Shown here one piece after another: positions 1 to 14,300 of a stretch of 64,000 nucleotides of DNA; the first letter of the stretch is position 1; each line of letters starts with the position of its first letter. The stretch covers positions 74,267,005-74,331,004 of the forward strand of contig NC_088300.1 of NCBI RefSeq assembly GCF_032854445.1, in the 5' to 3' direction. A program made the position numbers and the translations under genes. Under the pieces are notes generated by a model. It was not told where the DNA came from. It did not search any database and worked only from the letters and a program-made list of their open reading frames with translations. The DNA is from Liolophura sinensis. Lineage: Eukaryota > Mollusca > Polyplacophora > Chitonida > Chitonidae.

Positions 1-2110
1 CAACATTAAGTAATAATTTTATTGCAGTAAGCTGTTTTGATGTTAACATTAAGTCCAACTTAATTGTAATTCACCTTCATAACCCTGGAGCCTGATGTTA
101 ACGGCAATGCTGACAGTATATCTCGCCCTGGCAACACTAACGAAGTACCATAGGGCCTATATAGACCGTCCCTATACGTCTATCGGTATTTGTTGTTTTT
201 AAATCTGTGGGAATTGGTGTCTATCTCCGTTCAGCAATCTCTACCAAGTGCAAGGTCAGGCATTTCTGTACAGCCAGTAGGAAAGCAAGATGCAGGGATG
301 CCCGTGCCGTTCTGGACAGTTGCAATTGTGACGAATACAAACAAGGACATGGAATAGGATGGCACACCCAAGAAGAACTCAGTACTTTCTCTATTCTCTC
401 CTCACCATTCAATCATGTTCGCGATGTCCAACTATAATAACAGCGGAGTATCAAGCTTCCTTGCCATGTATACAAGATGTGTTCTCTGTGCATGTTCATC
501 TTTAGATAGCTGGCAATTATTGGCGGCGAAGAAGTTACACATTCCGTCCTATTTTCGTACATTAAATACTTTCTTTGTTCTTTGGTAGTTTGTGGTATAC
601 GTCGTTTGGGGGAATTGGCATCGCGACTATTGACCTGGAACGTCCTTATTGGTTGAAGGCTGGTATGCTTTCGATGCATATACACAATAGGCCTATGTTG
701 GAACAATGCAGATAGGCCTATGGTCTTTGTGAAATTCCGTTGAAGTATCTTAGTGAAGAAGCCACTGAATTTAGCACATGCATGGACAGAATTACGCTAT
801 ATGGAAGGGGCGAGAGTTTTCGAAGCATAAGCTGACTGTAACTCATACATCACCATGCTTTTGTTACTATGGTAGCGATATTGAACTCAACCTATAAGTC
901 ACATGTAGTCATATGTAGGTGGCTGTATATGCGTAATGCCCAAACACAGCTAATGATATTCCCACAATTAAAGCATGTGACAGTGCCACTCAGAATCTGT
1001 AATGAGCCTATGTGCACTAGTTATTAGCCAAATGTCACTCATTTATTCCCGATAGTCTGATTTTCGTTTCATCAATGAAACATTCTTGATTACCGCCTTA
1101 AATACGAACCGCGAATTAACCCAGCAATCCATACTGTGGATACAAATTGTCTACACTGGAGTATGTACGCAAAAGTACACGTAAACCATTACATTGAAAC
1201 ACGTAAGGTGCCAGGATTTGCACAAGTTTAGCAGTTCAAATTTAAGGTGACTGATATATATCAATGCTGGCTACTGTGTGATGCATGATTCTGTGATCGA
1301 GTGTATGGTGCGCTTCTAAACCCCTCACGGTAAATACAAACTTGTTTGCAGTGAAACGAACCTGCTACAAAGGGATGTTGTGATAGGACTGATGTAGGCC
1401 TATGACGTTGCAACGTTGACTGCAACATCTAATAAAAAGCAAACGGACAACATATGGGCATACTGCCTGTTTGTCCGAGCCATGGACGAGGCAATTTGGC
1501 TCGAACTGCCAACCCTTGGCTTTTCTAGTATAACTATAACGGAAGGGAGATAATCACGTAAACAAGCAATTGCATCGTGGGTCAAAACTGTAGAGCGAGC
1601 GAATCCGCTTGTTGGCCATAAATATAGGTGGGAATATACGTTATAAATACAGGTTTATTTAACTCGAACTATACACGTGCCGGCATGGAATATTGTATAC
1701 CAATTGGTGGGCTGATCAGTAGGCCTCCGTGGATAACACAGTACGGTACAGTAGCCTGCATGCAAATCCGTGTGTGACAAGCCCATCAAATCAAACTCGA
1801 ATCTTCTTTACGTAGATTATCACATTTTTAGTTAATTCTAACAACAATAAAATAAGAAACCACCCGGGTTCTGGAAATTTCTAAAATATGTGTTGTAGGC
1901 CTATACGTAAATTTGTGTCCTATTTATGTGGTGGTTTTCGGGTTGGATTTCTAGGCTTACCTATTCTCCTCTTTCAGTAATTGTGTAAATCATTGAATCT
2001 CTCCTGCCTCATTGCAAATCACGTGTGCAGTTTTACCTGTGTGCAAAAGTGCAATATGCCTTTTACTTTTACTCAGGTAAAATTCTGATTGGGCGAGAAG
2101 CTCCTCACAA
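1..2110. other. Upstream intergenic DNA, no gene seen
   Basis: I see no coding sequence with a recognisable family, no RNA gene and no long repeat in this stretch. The open frames here are short and unrelated to known proteins. The sequence contains several copies of the short word TAGGCCTA/AGGCCTAT, which recurs elsewhere in the window. It is the upstream flank of the chitobiase-like gene. Confidence 0.5.
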
Positions 2111-2200
2111 CCCATAATATAGTCCGGGGCACTTAAAATGGCGGAAGCTTATCAAGACGACTTGAGCTGACTTCATTTCCTGGATAACTTGACATTGTCA
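2111..2200 (+). promoter_or_regulatory. Probable core promoter / 5' UTR of chitobiase-like gene, with uORF
   Basis: An AAAATGGCGG word near 2137-2146 resembles a YY1/initiator-type element, which is typical of TATA-less animal promoters. It lies about 170 bases before the start codon of the chitobiase-like gene. The ATG inside it opens an 11-codon upstream frame (ATG near 2140, ending in TGA at about 2170). If transcription starts upstream of it, this would be a uORF. No TATA box is apparent at the expected spacing. This is inference from motif and position only. Confidence 0.35.
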
Positions 2201-2314
2201 TTGCTGATTTTATCCTTTGTGTGGGACCACAGTTACAGTCTTGGCTAAGCTAGATTTCTCTTTATCAGTAACAGTATTCCAAGGAGACAGTTTTTCTTGG
2301 GGAAAAATAGCAAG

Positions 2315-5300
2315 ATGTCGAAATCCTTCCATTGCTGGGAACTCTTGACAGCATTAATCTGGACATCTCTGATCGCATGTCCAGTTTTCGCGATCGAGTC
2401 TAACACTCTGCGGCCAGATTTCGGCATAATTGATAACCCTCCTTTCTGCAAGTGCAGCGAGTTTGCATCGTGCACAAGAAAACCATTCCAAGGACGAAAT
2501 GATTATACCAAAGAGGTAAGACGGCTGCCCTCCAAAATCCTGACAAATCCAAGTGCTGTATTATATAGGCCTACGCCTTACCTCCTCAAAACCGTGCTCA
2601 CCTTTTGATGGCTTCAAATTAATAATGATCCTTTGTCCATTTTCCTAGTCCATTTTGTCTGGTTTAAGTTTAACCAGGCAAATGAGAGGAGAAAAGCCTT
2701 GAGTGGCTGAGTGTTCTATAAAGCAGCTTAGATCACCTGCTCGCCATTGTCATTAGTAAAGTGGGATCGTGTGTTCGAATCCAGTTATTGCTGTCCAGAT
2801 CGACTTTGTCTTTACACTATCCATCTCATGGCCATACACGTATGTCGCCATAACAAATCAGACATTATAGGTGTCACTGCTTCTGATGCCACTACATTGA
2901 AAATTATTACTATACCGTTATATTTAAAGGCTAAAATAAAAAAAATGAAATGAAAAGAAAAACAAGATAGAAAAAAAAAATTCCCAATCAAAAGGCATGT
3001 TGGAAGAAATTGTTGAACATTCAGCATGTACCTTGCCAGAAAATGGTGGATGTTAGCACAATTCTAGGGCTAGCCTTTACAGTCGAGTAGCTGAATATAA
3101 ACAGCAAAACTGTAACTCAGTGTTTTCCTCCGCCCCCATATTCGACGGTTTTGATGTCGGTACATCTGCTGTAGGGAATCGCTGAATTCTACCCCAGAAA
3201 CGAATGTTTCAAATGTATGGCACAACTTACAGTAGGGGATTCCTCTGCTCATCCTGAATTTCCATAGAACTCCAACCATGACAGGGCATATGATAGTCTG
3301 GTAAAGGTAGTAATGGTAGATATTTGGTGCTTGGGTGGGTTGGGAGGTAGAATTGATTATTTCCTAGAGTAGATGCACCCAAGTCTAAGATGGCAGTTGA
3401 AGAAAAGGTGGAGTCAGAGTTTTTATGTTTATCATAAGGTTCATCTTCAAACAGCATGTTTTGACAGCAAGTTTTACTAAGAATACATGTAAGGACACTC
3501 ACTTAAATGGAGAGCTGCAAGCGCTTAAGGGCAGTCTCACCTTCTGCCAGATTAAAGCATAGCAAGTTGTAAGGGCTAGATTTTTAATCTGGACATACCA
3601 TCGACATAAGAAAAAAAAACTGTATTGTTATTTCAGACCACCACTATATAAAGTTGAGACTTCCAGATGTCTACTGACATGTATTTGACTGAGTGAACAC
3701 TGGAATGTTCAGCTTTATCCAAGGGGTTTGCCTTCAACCATCAACTCACTCAAGTCACTGTATTTACAAAGCCTGCTTTTTTGAATAATTTTTTTTTTGA
3801 CAACCTTGTTGTCGAGACGACGGGAGATGTTTAGCTAACTTAAAATGTCAGACATTGTAATTACACTGTATGTAGTCTACCATGTAACTTCAGTTCCGCC
3901 GAAGAGATCATTTGGAATTACGGGTACTTTATAAAACCTTATCGATAGAAAGGAAGATAGTTTTGGGTTTATTAGACTTATAACTCACTTTTAGTCTGTG
4001 GTATTGTTTACATGTGTGATCCACAAGCATATCTTGCATTGTGGGAATCTTTTTGCTGGCTTGTTTGCATGTTATCTCGTCAGGCGGACAGTTTAGATCA
4101 GTGACGGATTTCCCTATATAATTCTCTTAATTGATATTTGTTAAAAAATATAGGCCCAGGAGGTTTTGTTAGGGGTCAAATGCGACTCATTTTTGTATTT
4201 AGCTGAACCAACTCAAAATTCTGAATTTATTGTCCCTTTAAGGCTAGCACTAGAATTGTGCTAGGTTTGTCTTCGAGTTTGGTTTGACCTGTTCAGTTCA
4301 TAGATTTACTGTTAGATGGTATATTAATGCAGACTTTGACATTCATGTATGTAGTGGTAATCTCAGGCTGTAGATGACACAAGGTACATGATTGTGTGTA
4401 CCATAATTCTTCAACCTTTGCGCATATTTGCAAGGTGTTTATTCTAGCATATTCTGAAGGCATTATTCTGCACAAAGACTGATAAAATTGTACCTTTTGT
4501 AAAGCCCTGACATTGGCCAACCCAACCAATGCAGTTTTGTCTCCAAAATTGAATTCAAAAGGTGCATAAATCACATTGAAAGTTGCCTATTCATATTCGA
4601 AAAGGTTGAGGAATTAAGGCATGTTAAGTAAGATAGTTTGGGCTTAATATGCATGTAGAGGTTAAGCTACTGGTCAGCGAGATACATGTACTTGAGCCAG
4701 GTGGACCTGTGTCGCTGCAGTGGGAAACTGTTAAAGGATACATGAAAAGGAATTCTGAAAAAAAAAATATTTCTCTGATAAATGAAGAAAATTATGACCT
4801 AAAAGTTTTGTTCAAAATTTTCATATTGGTGGTATTTTTATACCTGTTTTTTATACCTGTCAGTGGTCGGATTTTCCAGGAAATTATGTCATCATTGATC
4901 TTGTTCAGAGCTCGGTGAACACCCCCGACATGCCCCAAGCCCGGTGAACTGTGTTGCTACAGTGTGGGCAAGGTGACATGTACATAGATACTGCATGGCT
5001 TCTTTGTGCGAGCTTAGCGTCCCCTCTGCACCCCTGCAGTCAACCCCATTCTGTCTGTTCCCCACCCCCCATTCGGCCGTTCAGTCTGTCCCCCAGAGTA
5101 AGTTTTAAGACAGATCATCGTTGATGTGACTGCTGTAAGCTACTTAATTTCCAGACTGACAGCTGGTACCTTAAGAATACTAAGAGGCCATCAACCCCTC
5201 CAAAGTGAAAGCTTAAAATTTTGTTGGTACTGTTATGTTATTACACATCTTAATCTGCACATTAAGAAATAAAATCAAAGCGTTTCAAGTATCCTTTAAG

Positions 5301-8300
5301 GCACTTGAATTACTTAAGTTGCGCCTACCAAGTAAATTAGACCAATGCTATATTTCCATGGAGTCACCACTGATATCAGTGACCCACAACAGGATCCTGT
5401 TTACAGCATGGTAGCTTACAAGATAGCTGCACATATGCAAGTAAGCAGTTTCACTCAGCACCATATGCATAAAATACATGACTAAATAAGTTTTCACAGC
5501 TTAATTTCTACTTTTTGCATACAAATATTGAAACTTGAGACTAATGCTTCATGAATAGGTAATTTTCTAAACTGGAACAGGGTTTATATGTGAAATTCAC
5601 AAAACACAAAAAGCTCAGTAGGTAGTGTGTACAAATCTGTTTTAAAATACTATCAAAACCTTAATTAAAAGACACACAAGCATCAGAAACCAACATCATG
5701 TTCATCAGCTGCCTGGCTTAAGCTTCTGCTGATCATTGAAAGCATACATGTATATGTTCTGATTGAGGTACTCCACTGAGGAGGTTGATTTGGCTATATG
5801 AATAGCTTAGTCAATATTGAAGTACATCATGTACGTGATGTATTGATGATCTGCCGTTAAGCTGATGTCCACTTTATTTCCGTAGGTAATCGTTGTGTCA
5901 AATGACAAGCATACTTGGAAGAAATGGAGATGGGATGTTGTGTCAACTGTAATTAGTTCTGGAGAGCCGGACGTGGAGCTGATGTGTTATGCTCATAAGC
6001 AAGGGAAAGGTTACGGTTTTATATGTAAGTTTCTCTGTGAATAACGTCAAAGTAACTTGGTTGCACAAACAAACTGAAAATTCTCTATGATTACATGTAT
6101 GTAACTATATGTAGAGTAGTCTCCCTTTGTGTATTTCGCTAGATGCTGCCTTTTTTTGCATGGATTAATTTATGAATACAAATGTAATATAATAACACGA
6201 GTAATGAAACTATACTTTCTTGAGTATTTTATTCTTACTTTTAACAGTTATGTAAGTTCACAAATATGAAATTATGGAATTCATAATTGTCTTTTACCAA
6301 GTAAGATGTAAAACCCCAAACATTCATTTATCCATTCATTCGCCTTTTACCCTGTATAGCTTATTAGTTTGTGACATACACCTAGCTTAGGGGTCAGTGC
6401 ACAACAACAGGGAAAACAGTGCTGAAATAAATGTTAGGGGTGGAGTTCAGGTTTTGCATACATGTAGAGCAAAATAATAGGGGTGGTGATGTTCCATCAT
6501 TTATGTACTGTGTGCATATTATTGTCAATCTTCAACCTTTTCAACCTCTAAAGCACTTTTTTCAGTGGAATTTTTGCATGCAATTGTTGTGAGAATGACG
6601 CCAAAAAGATTTGTGTGTGTCATCAAAGATGCAAGCTTCATAAAACTGCAAATTGTTTCTCTACACCACACACTTCTTTCCGAGTGTTTCACAACGTTGG
6701 TTGCAGGGACGGTTGAAAAGGTTGAAGAATTAGGTTAATTACTTTAAATTACAGAATTCCTGACTGAAGCTCAGCACATATTAGAGGTTAAGACTGGTCC
6801 ATACAGAGTTGGTCCAAGTTCCTGATGGCCATATGAGTTTGAGAATGACCGTTGTAAATGTTAGGGATGATCTTAAAATGTGCTTCTTGTGTTGAATTGA
6901 GATTTTGCATGTCACAATGTAAATCACCATCAAACAAGGGGAATGTCCCATTGTTGATGCTCTGTGTGCATGTCAAGTACTGGCCAGGGTGATGTCATTA
7001 GGGGTGATATCTCAAGAAGTATGTAGCTACGGTTTTACATACATATAAACACACAGGGCATGTGCCGTGCTTGTGGTTAAAAATTGAGCTGAAGTTTTTG
7101 TGTTCATGTGTCCCCTACAGGTGAGCTCTTTGCTAGCCTTACTACTGAATGACAAGTTTTTACATGTGATTAGGTCCCAAAGATCTCAAACGTGTTTGAT
7201 CTTTTTTATCTCTGTTTCAGCTCATCTGAGTAATTTTTCATCATTGATGGATGATGGTAAAGACCTTGTATGGATCAGTACCACAGTCCAGAAAGCCCGA
7301 AACCTGTTTGCTGATTACGTGTTACTTGACTTTTTGGATATCCTCGATGAAGAATCTCTGAACTTAACAAACGTGGCAATTTTCTTAAAACATTTCAGAT
7401 TCTCTCTGGACCATCACGCTTATGGTTCAAAGGTATATATCAGCAAATCTCTGCTGAAAATTTTTATCTCAACTTCTGAAGTCTGCAAAGCAAAACCACT
7501 CATTCCATTTACAAAACTTGTATTAGGTACATATTGGGAGTGGGACCTGGCTGATTGGTTAAATTACTTGTCTTTTTAATGGCTAAGTGTACGGAGATAT
7601 GCCTTCAGGGAGTGGTTTATTGCCAGCAGAGGGACCTGATTGTGCAGCTCTGTGAAGCTTAACTGTGAAACAAATACATCCACATGTGTATCAGAATGTG
7701 GACATATATGTAGCAAGAATCTGAGATTTTTGATGTGCAAGACATTGATAGCATTTAGACAAAATACAGTGCAGTGACTTCCATCACAGTGGGGTTTCCA
7801 TATTCTTGGGAAAGTAATTTGGAAATCATAAGTTTTTCTGAGTTAATAGGTGTTTATTACAGAAATGTTTGGGTCTTCTACCAACATGCACCTAAAGCAA
7901 TATTTCTTTATTTTGGTGTGTCAGAGAGGGTTTCATGAAGTTTTTAAGTTGTATTGCTGATGTCTAGTGAGATAAGATACTTACCAAGTTTTGTTTCTTT
8001 CAGATGCTCTGTTTGTTACCGTGGACTCCTGATAATTTTAAAGAACACAAGAGATCTGTTCTATATAATTTGGTGGATAGCCTGATGACCCACTGTGAGG
8101 GATTTGTGTTAAATTCCAAGAGTTTTATCTCAACTTCTGAAGTCTGCAAAGCAAGACCACTCATTCCATTTACAAAACTTGTATTAGGTACGTATTGAGA
8201 GTGGGACCTGGCTGATTGGTTAAATTGCTTGTCCTTTTAATGGCTAAGTGTACGGAGATATGCCTTTATTCCCATTCCTTTACAAAGAATATGCAAGATT

Positions 8301-11300
8301 CTTGTGTTCTCAGTGATGGGCCTTGGATCTAAAAAAAGAGAAGGACGACACTAGTGACAACCTTTTTAATCCATGTAAGCCATGGTTAATATAATTGAAA
8401 AAAAAATCTTGGCGTTAAACACCAGTCATAAAAGTGGATTAATAAATTCAGCATCTCTCACATTTCGTTACCAGCTACACTATGAAGCATTTTTGATTTT
8501 AATACTTACAGATCTCAAGAGGCTTTTCAAGAAGCCCAGTTGTTTTAACTGAGTACACAAGATTCAGCCACTAGGGCTTTTTCACCATAATGCTGGCCGC
8601 TGTCATATAGGTGAAATATTCTTGAGTACAACCTAAAACACCAAGCAATTAAATAAATAACGAGATTTAATTATTGTGGCAAAGTGATTGGTTTGACACT
8701 TTTTGTTGAAATTTAAGAGAAAGATGTACTCAGATGTAAAGTATTTACAAAGTTTTTTAATGTTGTTAAAGTCATATGGAGCATGAAGTTGTGTGATGTC
8801 TGAACTGTTATTGTCCCATCAGCATATTATGTAGAGAGCATTATGTTGCCCACCTGTCTGTCCATATAGGTGAATCAATACTGTTTTATATTTGGTTTTC
8901 AAATTTGGCATGTACGTGTATATTGTGTATACATTCTTTGTTTTAGAACAAAGAATGGTGTCATTTAACCCAGATTTGTTGTTTCCATACCTTTTAAGTG
9001 TCAAATGTATGTGCAGTTGTACATCCGACAAACTCCTACTTTGTCATTCTACAATCAGGTTGTGTACATGTATTTGATTTTATATTTGATTGGTGTTTTA
9101 TGCCATACTCAAGAATATTTCGCTTACATGACAGCAGCCAGCATTAGGGTTAGAGGAAACGACAATCAATTTAGCTTTTTATTGATCAATACTACACATA
9201 AATGGATACATATGTTTAATAATACCGTTCCATGTCTTGCAGGACTTGACGAGTATGCCTCTCATGGATTTGAGCTGAAGAAGTTCTTCTTGGGTGTTCC
9301 ATGGCATGGATTTAACTACACATGTAAATCGTATCATAAGGAGGTATATATGTGTTCATTTTGTACACTTGCACCGAGTTATATATATATTTACATATAT
9401 ATATATGTAATGTGATATTTTAACGTGTTGTACATCTTGACCTTTTTAAAAGACTATAACAGACTTCATCTTATATCTTGGTAATTCACTTAAAAGTTGA
9501 CTCACTTAAGCCTATAACACAAATGTCCTTGGCCCGCTTTCACCAAGAGAGGGTAGTAACAATTGATTGTAAACCCTACAATTAACTTTACAATTAATTG
9601 TAAAAATAAGTTGCGCTGCTTGTACAAAGGAACTGTAAGGTGATTCATTTTCAAAAGAGTTCTACATCATAATGAATCAGCAGCTATGATCAATAACGTG
9701 AAAAAATTCTCTTTTTGAGGCAATTAAATTGCACATCTTTGCAAACCTAGTGGAAATTATTTACTCACAGTCTACCTAAGGCAAATATTTGTACTTAACA
9801 TTAATTTTGGGGCTATTGTAAATATTTACAATAGGGTCAGTCGACCCAATTGTTATTGGCTCATGATCCCCTTGTGCAAGCCTCAGGCCGAGAAGGCGTG
9901 AGAATATATCTTTATGTGACCATCAGCTGCTTTGCCGTCGATCACATGTTGACAAATGTGCTCTGATTCTCACCTGGCTTCAGTGCCATGATGATACATG
10001 TCTTTTGTCTTAATTCTCTGCTGGGGTGTTTGTGGAAGGGGGGTGGGGGGTGGGGAGGTCATAACCAAGGTTAAGATAAGTGCTCTTTTATTGTTAGGAC
10101 ACACAAGATGAAGGGTATGGGATTTGTTTGTTTCCCCTCTCTATCGTTTGTTATGGCCATGGTAATAATAATTGGTCAATGACCCTTACAGTCATGGAAA
10201 AAATTATTAGACCACTCATATTTTCTTTGGTTTCTTGTTCATTTTAATGCCTGGCAACCCTAAAGGTGTATTAACCGAAGATTACAATGAATACGACAAA
10301 AATCCAGCTGATTCCATAATACTTTGTCGTATTTGATATGCTTTAAGGTCAGTTGTATTCCTAGGGTGTATGCGAGGCAATTTCATGCTTTCTATTTACA
10401 TGCAGACTTACATAAAGAGTGGTTTCCTGTTTACATGTAGGCTTACATAAATAGGGGTCTCTTGTTTATATATTAAGACGCAGCACAACTCGGTAGTTGT
10501 CAGCTCCCATAATGCCTAAAACGAAAGAATTATGTGGAGCCAGAAAGGCAGCCATCTTGGCACAGCTGGATACTGGATTGAGCGAGCGACGAGTGGCCAA
10601 AAAACTGAAGATCTCTAAAACAGCAGTTCATTACACCAAGAAAAAGCAAGCCGAACATGGTACTACAAAACTGCTAGCTGGTCGAGGCAGGAAACGTCTT
10701 TCTACCCCACGAGATGACCGAGCACTCATCCGGTCCTGTATCAAGAATCGTCGTCAGACCTCCAGAGACCTTAGAAATGAGTGGGCATTGTCAACAAATG
10801 TGACTTGTTCAGCAAGAACAGTTCGAAACCGACTTCTTGAAGCTGGTCTAAAGTCGCACAGGGCACGGAAGAAGCCCTTCATCAACGAGAGGCAGCGGAA
10901 GGCCCGCTTGCGTTTTGCGAGGGATCACAAGAATTGGAGTGTTGATGATTGGGCTAAAGTTCTCTTCAGTGATGAATCCAATTTTGAGTTGATGCCTACT
11001 CCAGCCAACTTACTGGTTAGGAGGAAGCCTGGGGAAGCCTACAAACCAGACTGCCTTGCTCCTACTGTAAAGCATGGGGGTGGATCAGTGATGATCTGGG
11101 GTTGTTTCAGTATGGGTGGAACAGGACAGATGCAGTTGTGTGAAGGGAGAATGAACCAAGTCACATACAGAGCTACTCTTAAAAACAGTCTTCTTCCATC
11201 AGCTGCTAAACTCTTTCCTGGCTCGAATGACTGGATTTTCCAACAAGACAATGCCCCTTGCCACACGGCAAGGTCAGTTAAAAACTGGATAGAGAACCGG

Positions 11301-14300
11301 AACATTCGAACCATGAATTGGCCTGCTCAGTCACCTGATCTGAATCCAACTGAAAACCTGTGGAATATTATCAAGTTCAAAATGGAGAACCACAAGCCCA
11401 AAAACGAAGCAAATTTGTTCGAATTTTTGCAACAGGAATGGGCTGCTGTGACCGCAGGGCAATGTAACAAACTGGTGGAGAGCATGCCAAGGTGCATGGC
11501 TGCAGTCATCAAAAACAATGGGCATGCAATCAAGTACTAACTCCCGTATGAGACTGAGAGTCATGTGACTACGTGACTAGGAGACAGGAGAAAAAATGAA
11601 ATGCCAAAATGTTTTTGAGAATACAGTTGCCACATCTACAGATGTATGAACTTAAGTGATTTTGGTCATTGTCAAGAAAGTCATAGAGAACTGATAGATA
11701 TCACCTCTTAAATAAAACCCTTATGAACTATTTCTGTTTTCATCACTTTCTTTGCCCAAACAAATGTTCCTTCAGTTGTGCAAGGTTTTAAAATGAACAA
11801 GAAATGGGAGAAAGCAAGGGTGGTCTAATAATTTTTTCCATGACTGTATGTGGCCATGTATGCGGTCTGAGACCGTGTTCCAGATCATCGTCTTCCGCCA
11901 GTATTTTGTGCATATCTGTCCCTCACACCTGGGAAAGCTTGTCTCTGCACACTCTGGTTTTCTCCACGTATAAAACTGAATGCCGTAGGATGAGTGAAAG
12001 ATTCTGGAGAATGGTGTTAAACAACAATCAGATAAATGAACAAATAATTTTCTGCTGCATGCATCTCTTTTCCCGTAGAAGAACCAGTGTGACCTGAAGA
12101 AAAACATGAGTGATGGATTACCATGTGACTATGACAACGCAAGGGAAGAGATAACCCTGGGAGACTTGGTCAAGAAGTTTCCGGATAAAGTGGAGTCTGT
12201 TAAGGGTCACTCGTGGGAAAAATTTGTTATGGCTCCATACATAGTACATGAGGTAAGCGACATGTATTTGTGCTAATTTCTGCACTGTGGTTGGTTTCAG
12301 AGAGAAAGCTCAGCGCACAATGTTGTGTTATTTATAACAATCTGAAAAAAAAAACAATCAAAAAAAACATCTTAGTTACCTTATGCCTCCACTCTTCAAA
12401 TGTGAAAGACCATCTTTCAGTGCAGTTTGTGTAACTTTTAGTTTGACTATATATATGTATATAAAGGCTGTTCTTCTGGTAATATAATTCCTGATTGGAT
12501 GAAACCAGCTACAGGAAAATAAAGTTTTGAGAAGCAAATCGTCATCAGTTTGTCCCCATATTCATTGATATAAATTGGAGGGTTTTACAATGATGACCAG
12601 AGGTCAGACCTGCAAGGTCGTGGTGTTTACTCTTTTCTACAATGAAGTATGGTCGCTGTTGTTGTTGAACAGATTTATAAATGTTTCAGAGATGTTGTGA
12701 ATATCATTTATCTCATTGATTAGAAGACCTTAAATTAACATTTTTTTTTTGTCCTTTTGATGCATCATTCCACGATATCTCCAAAACTACATATGCTCTT
12801 CTCACAGGTGTTATTACCTACATACCTTACCTTCCACATTGATCTGGAAGAATTATAAAGTAATAACTGCTGCTAGAGAAGTGTAAAACTACTGGGCCAG
12901 TTTCATTTAAGTTTCATCCCTGAATTTCTAAGATAAATAAACCTTCATTTCCTGTTTTAAAAGAGAACTTTGTCAAAATATGATCTTAGAAATCAAAGAG
13001 CCATTTTCAGCTGTTGTATTTGTATGACATCACTTATTGACCCCCCCCCCCCCCCCTGTACCAGATTAGAGACTTGTGACAACAATATTCAGCATCTCCT
13101 TGCAGCAGGTGTATACAGTTATAGTAAGTATCCCAGTGAAGGAAGCTAGAAATAATCCTTGTTTTGTACTGTTCTCAACCTTTTCAACAGGATAAGGAAG
13201 AGGGAAGGATGCACTTGCTGTATTTTGAGGACTACCACAGTTTACTGCTGAAATATCATCTGGTTCGAGACCTGGAGATGTCAGGTACATGTATTAATGT
13301 ACATTGAGAAGCTGAGATAACAAAGCATGGGTCTGGTTTTCTTTTCATCTGTTGTTTGATCATATTATAAACTTACAGCTTGCATCAGTAGGTGGGGATT
13401 TCATTGTTTTGAAACAATGCGATGAGATCTATAAATTAGCCCCAAATTGTAGCTTAAGGTATTCACGCTGACCATATAAGTCCATTTAGTCCTAGACTAA
13501 ATCCTAATCCTAGACTTAGACGGTAAATAGACAGTTATGTGTACATGCCCTTGAAGTGATCAGGTAACTGCCTATAATTTTCAGAAAATGGACTATGTAT
13601 CTAATGTGTCAGCATTGCTGTATTGCTGACCCACTGTTGCAAACATTGGCATGTCGCAAACTAATCTGTGCTGAAGCACAAACCCATTTGTTCAGAATGC
13701 TAGGGAGCCGTGAAACTGCAGGCAGTTCTGTTTTTTATCTTTTTTGATACATTTTTTTCGGTTGCATAGTAGGAGAGCAGAAATGCCAAAATAGTATCAC
13801 TTTAGTGAATTTAACAGTAAATAGTTTGATACCAAGTATTGGTTGGATAGTACATGCAGTATCGTATGAACAGTGAGGGTGTTGCGAGGTTTTCTTGTAT
13901 AGTGTCTTGTTTGTTCCCCCAGGTGTTGTTATCTGGAGTGGAGATGATCTGGCTTATAGTAGCAATGATGCTGCGATCAAAGAGTACGAAAAACTCACTT
14001 GGAATTTGCTGCATCAGTGGATGACACAAGAGAAAAGGGAATCCTATATATCAGATGAAATGCGTTCATTCCCATGTGAGTTAAAAGAAAGTTAAAAAAC
14101 ATTGTGCTTTTTGAAAATTCATTTTATTGACTGGTTTTAAGATGTTTCTTAGAGATCTATTCAATTTCAGTGTCATAGTACATGCACATATATTTTTATA
14201 TTATTCCAGTTCATTAGGTTCATTAAAGTTGAGTTAGCAGATAGTGATCACACCCCTGAGATTGTAGATATGTTACACTACATGTACATTTGGTGAAAAA

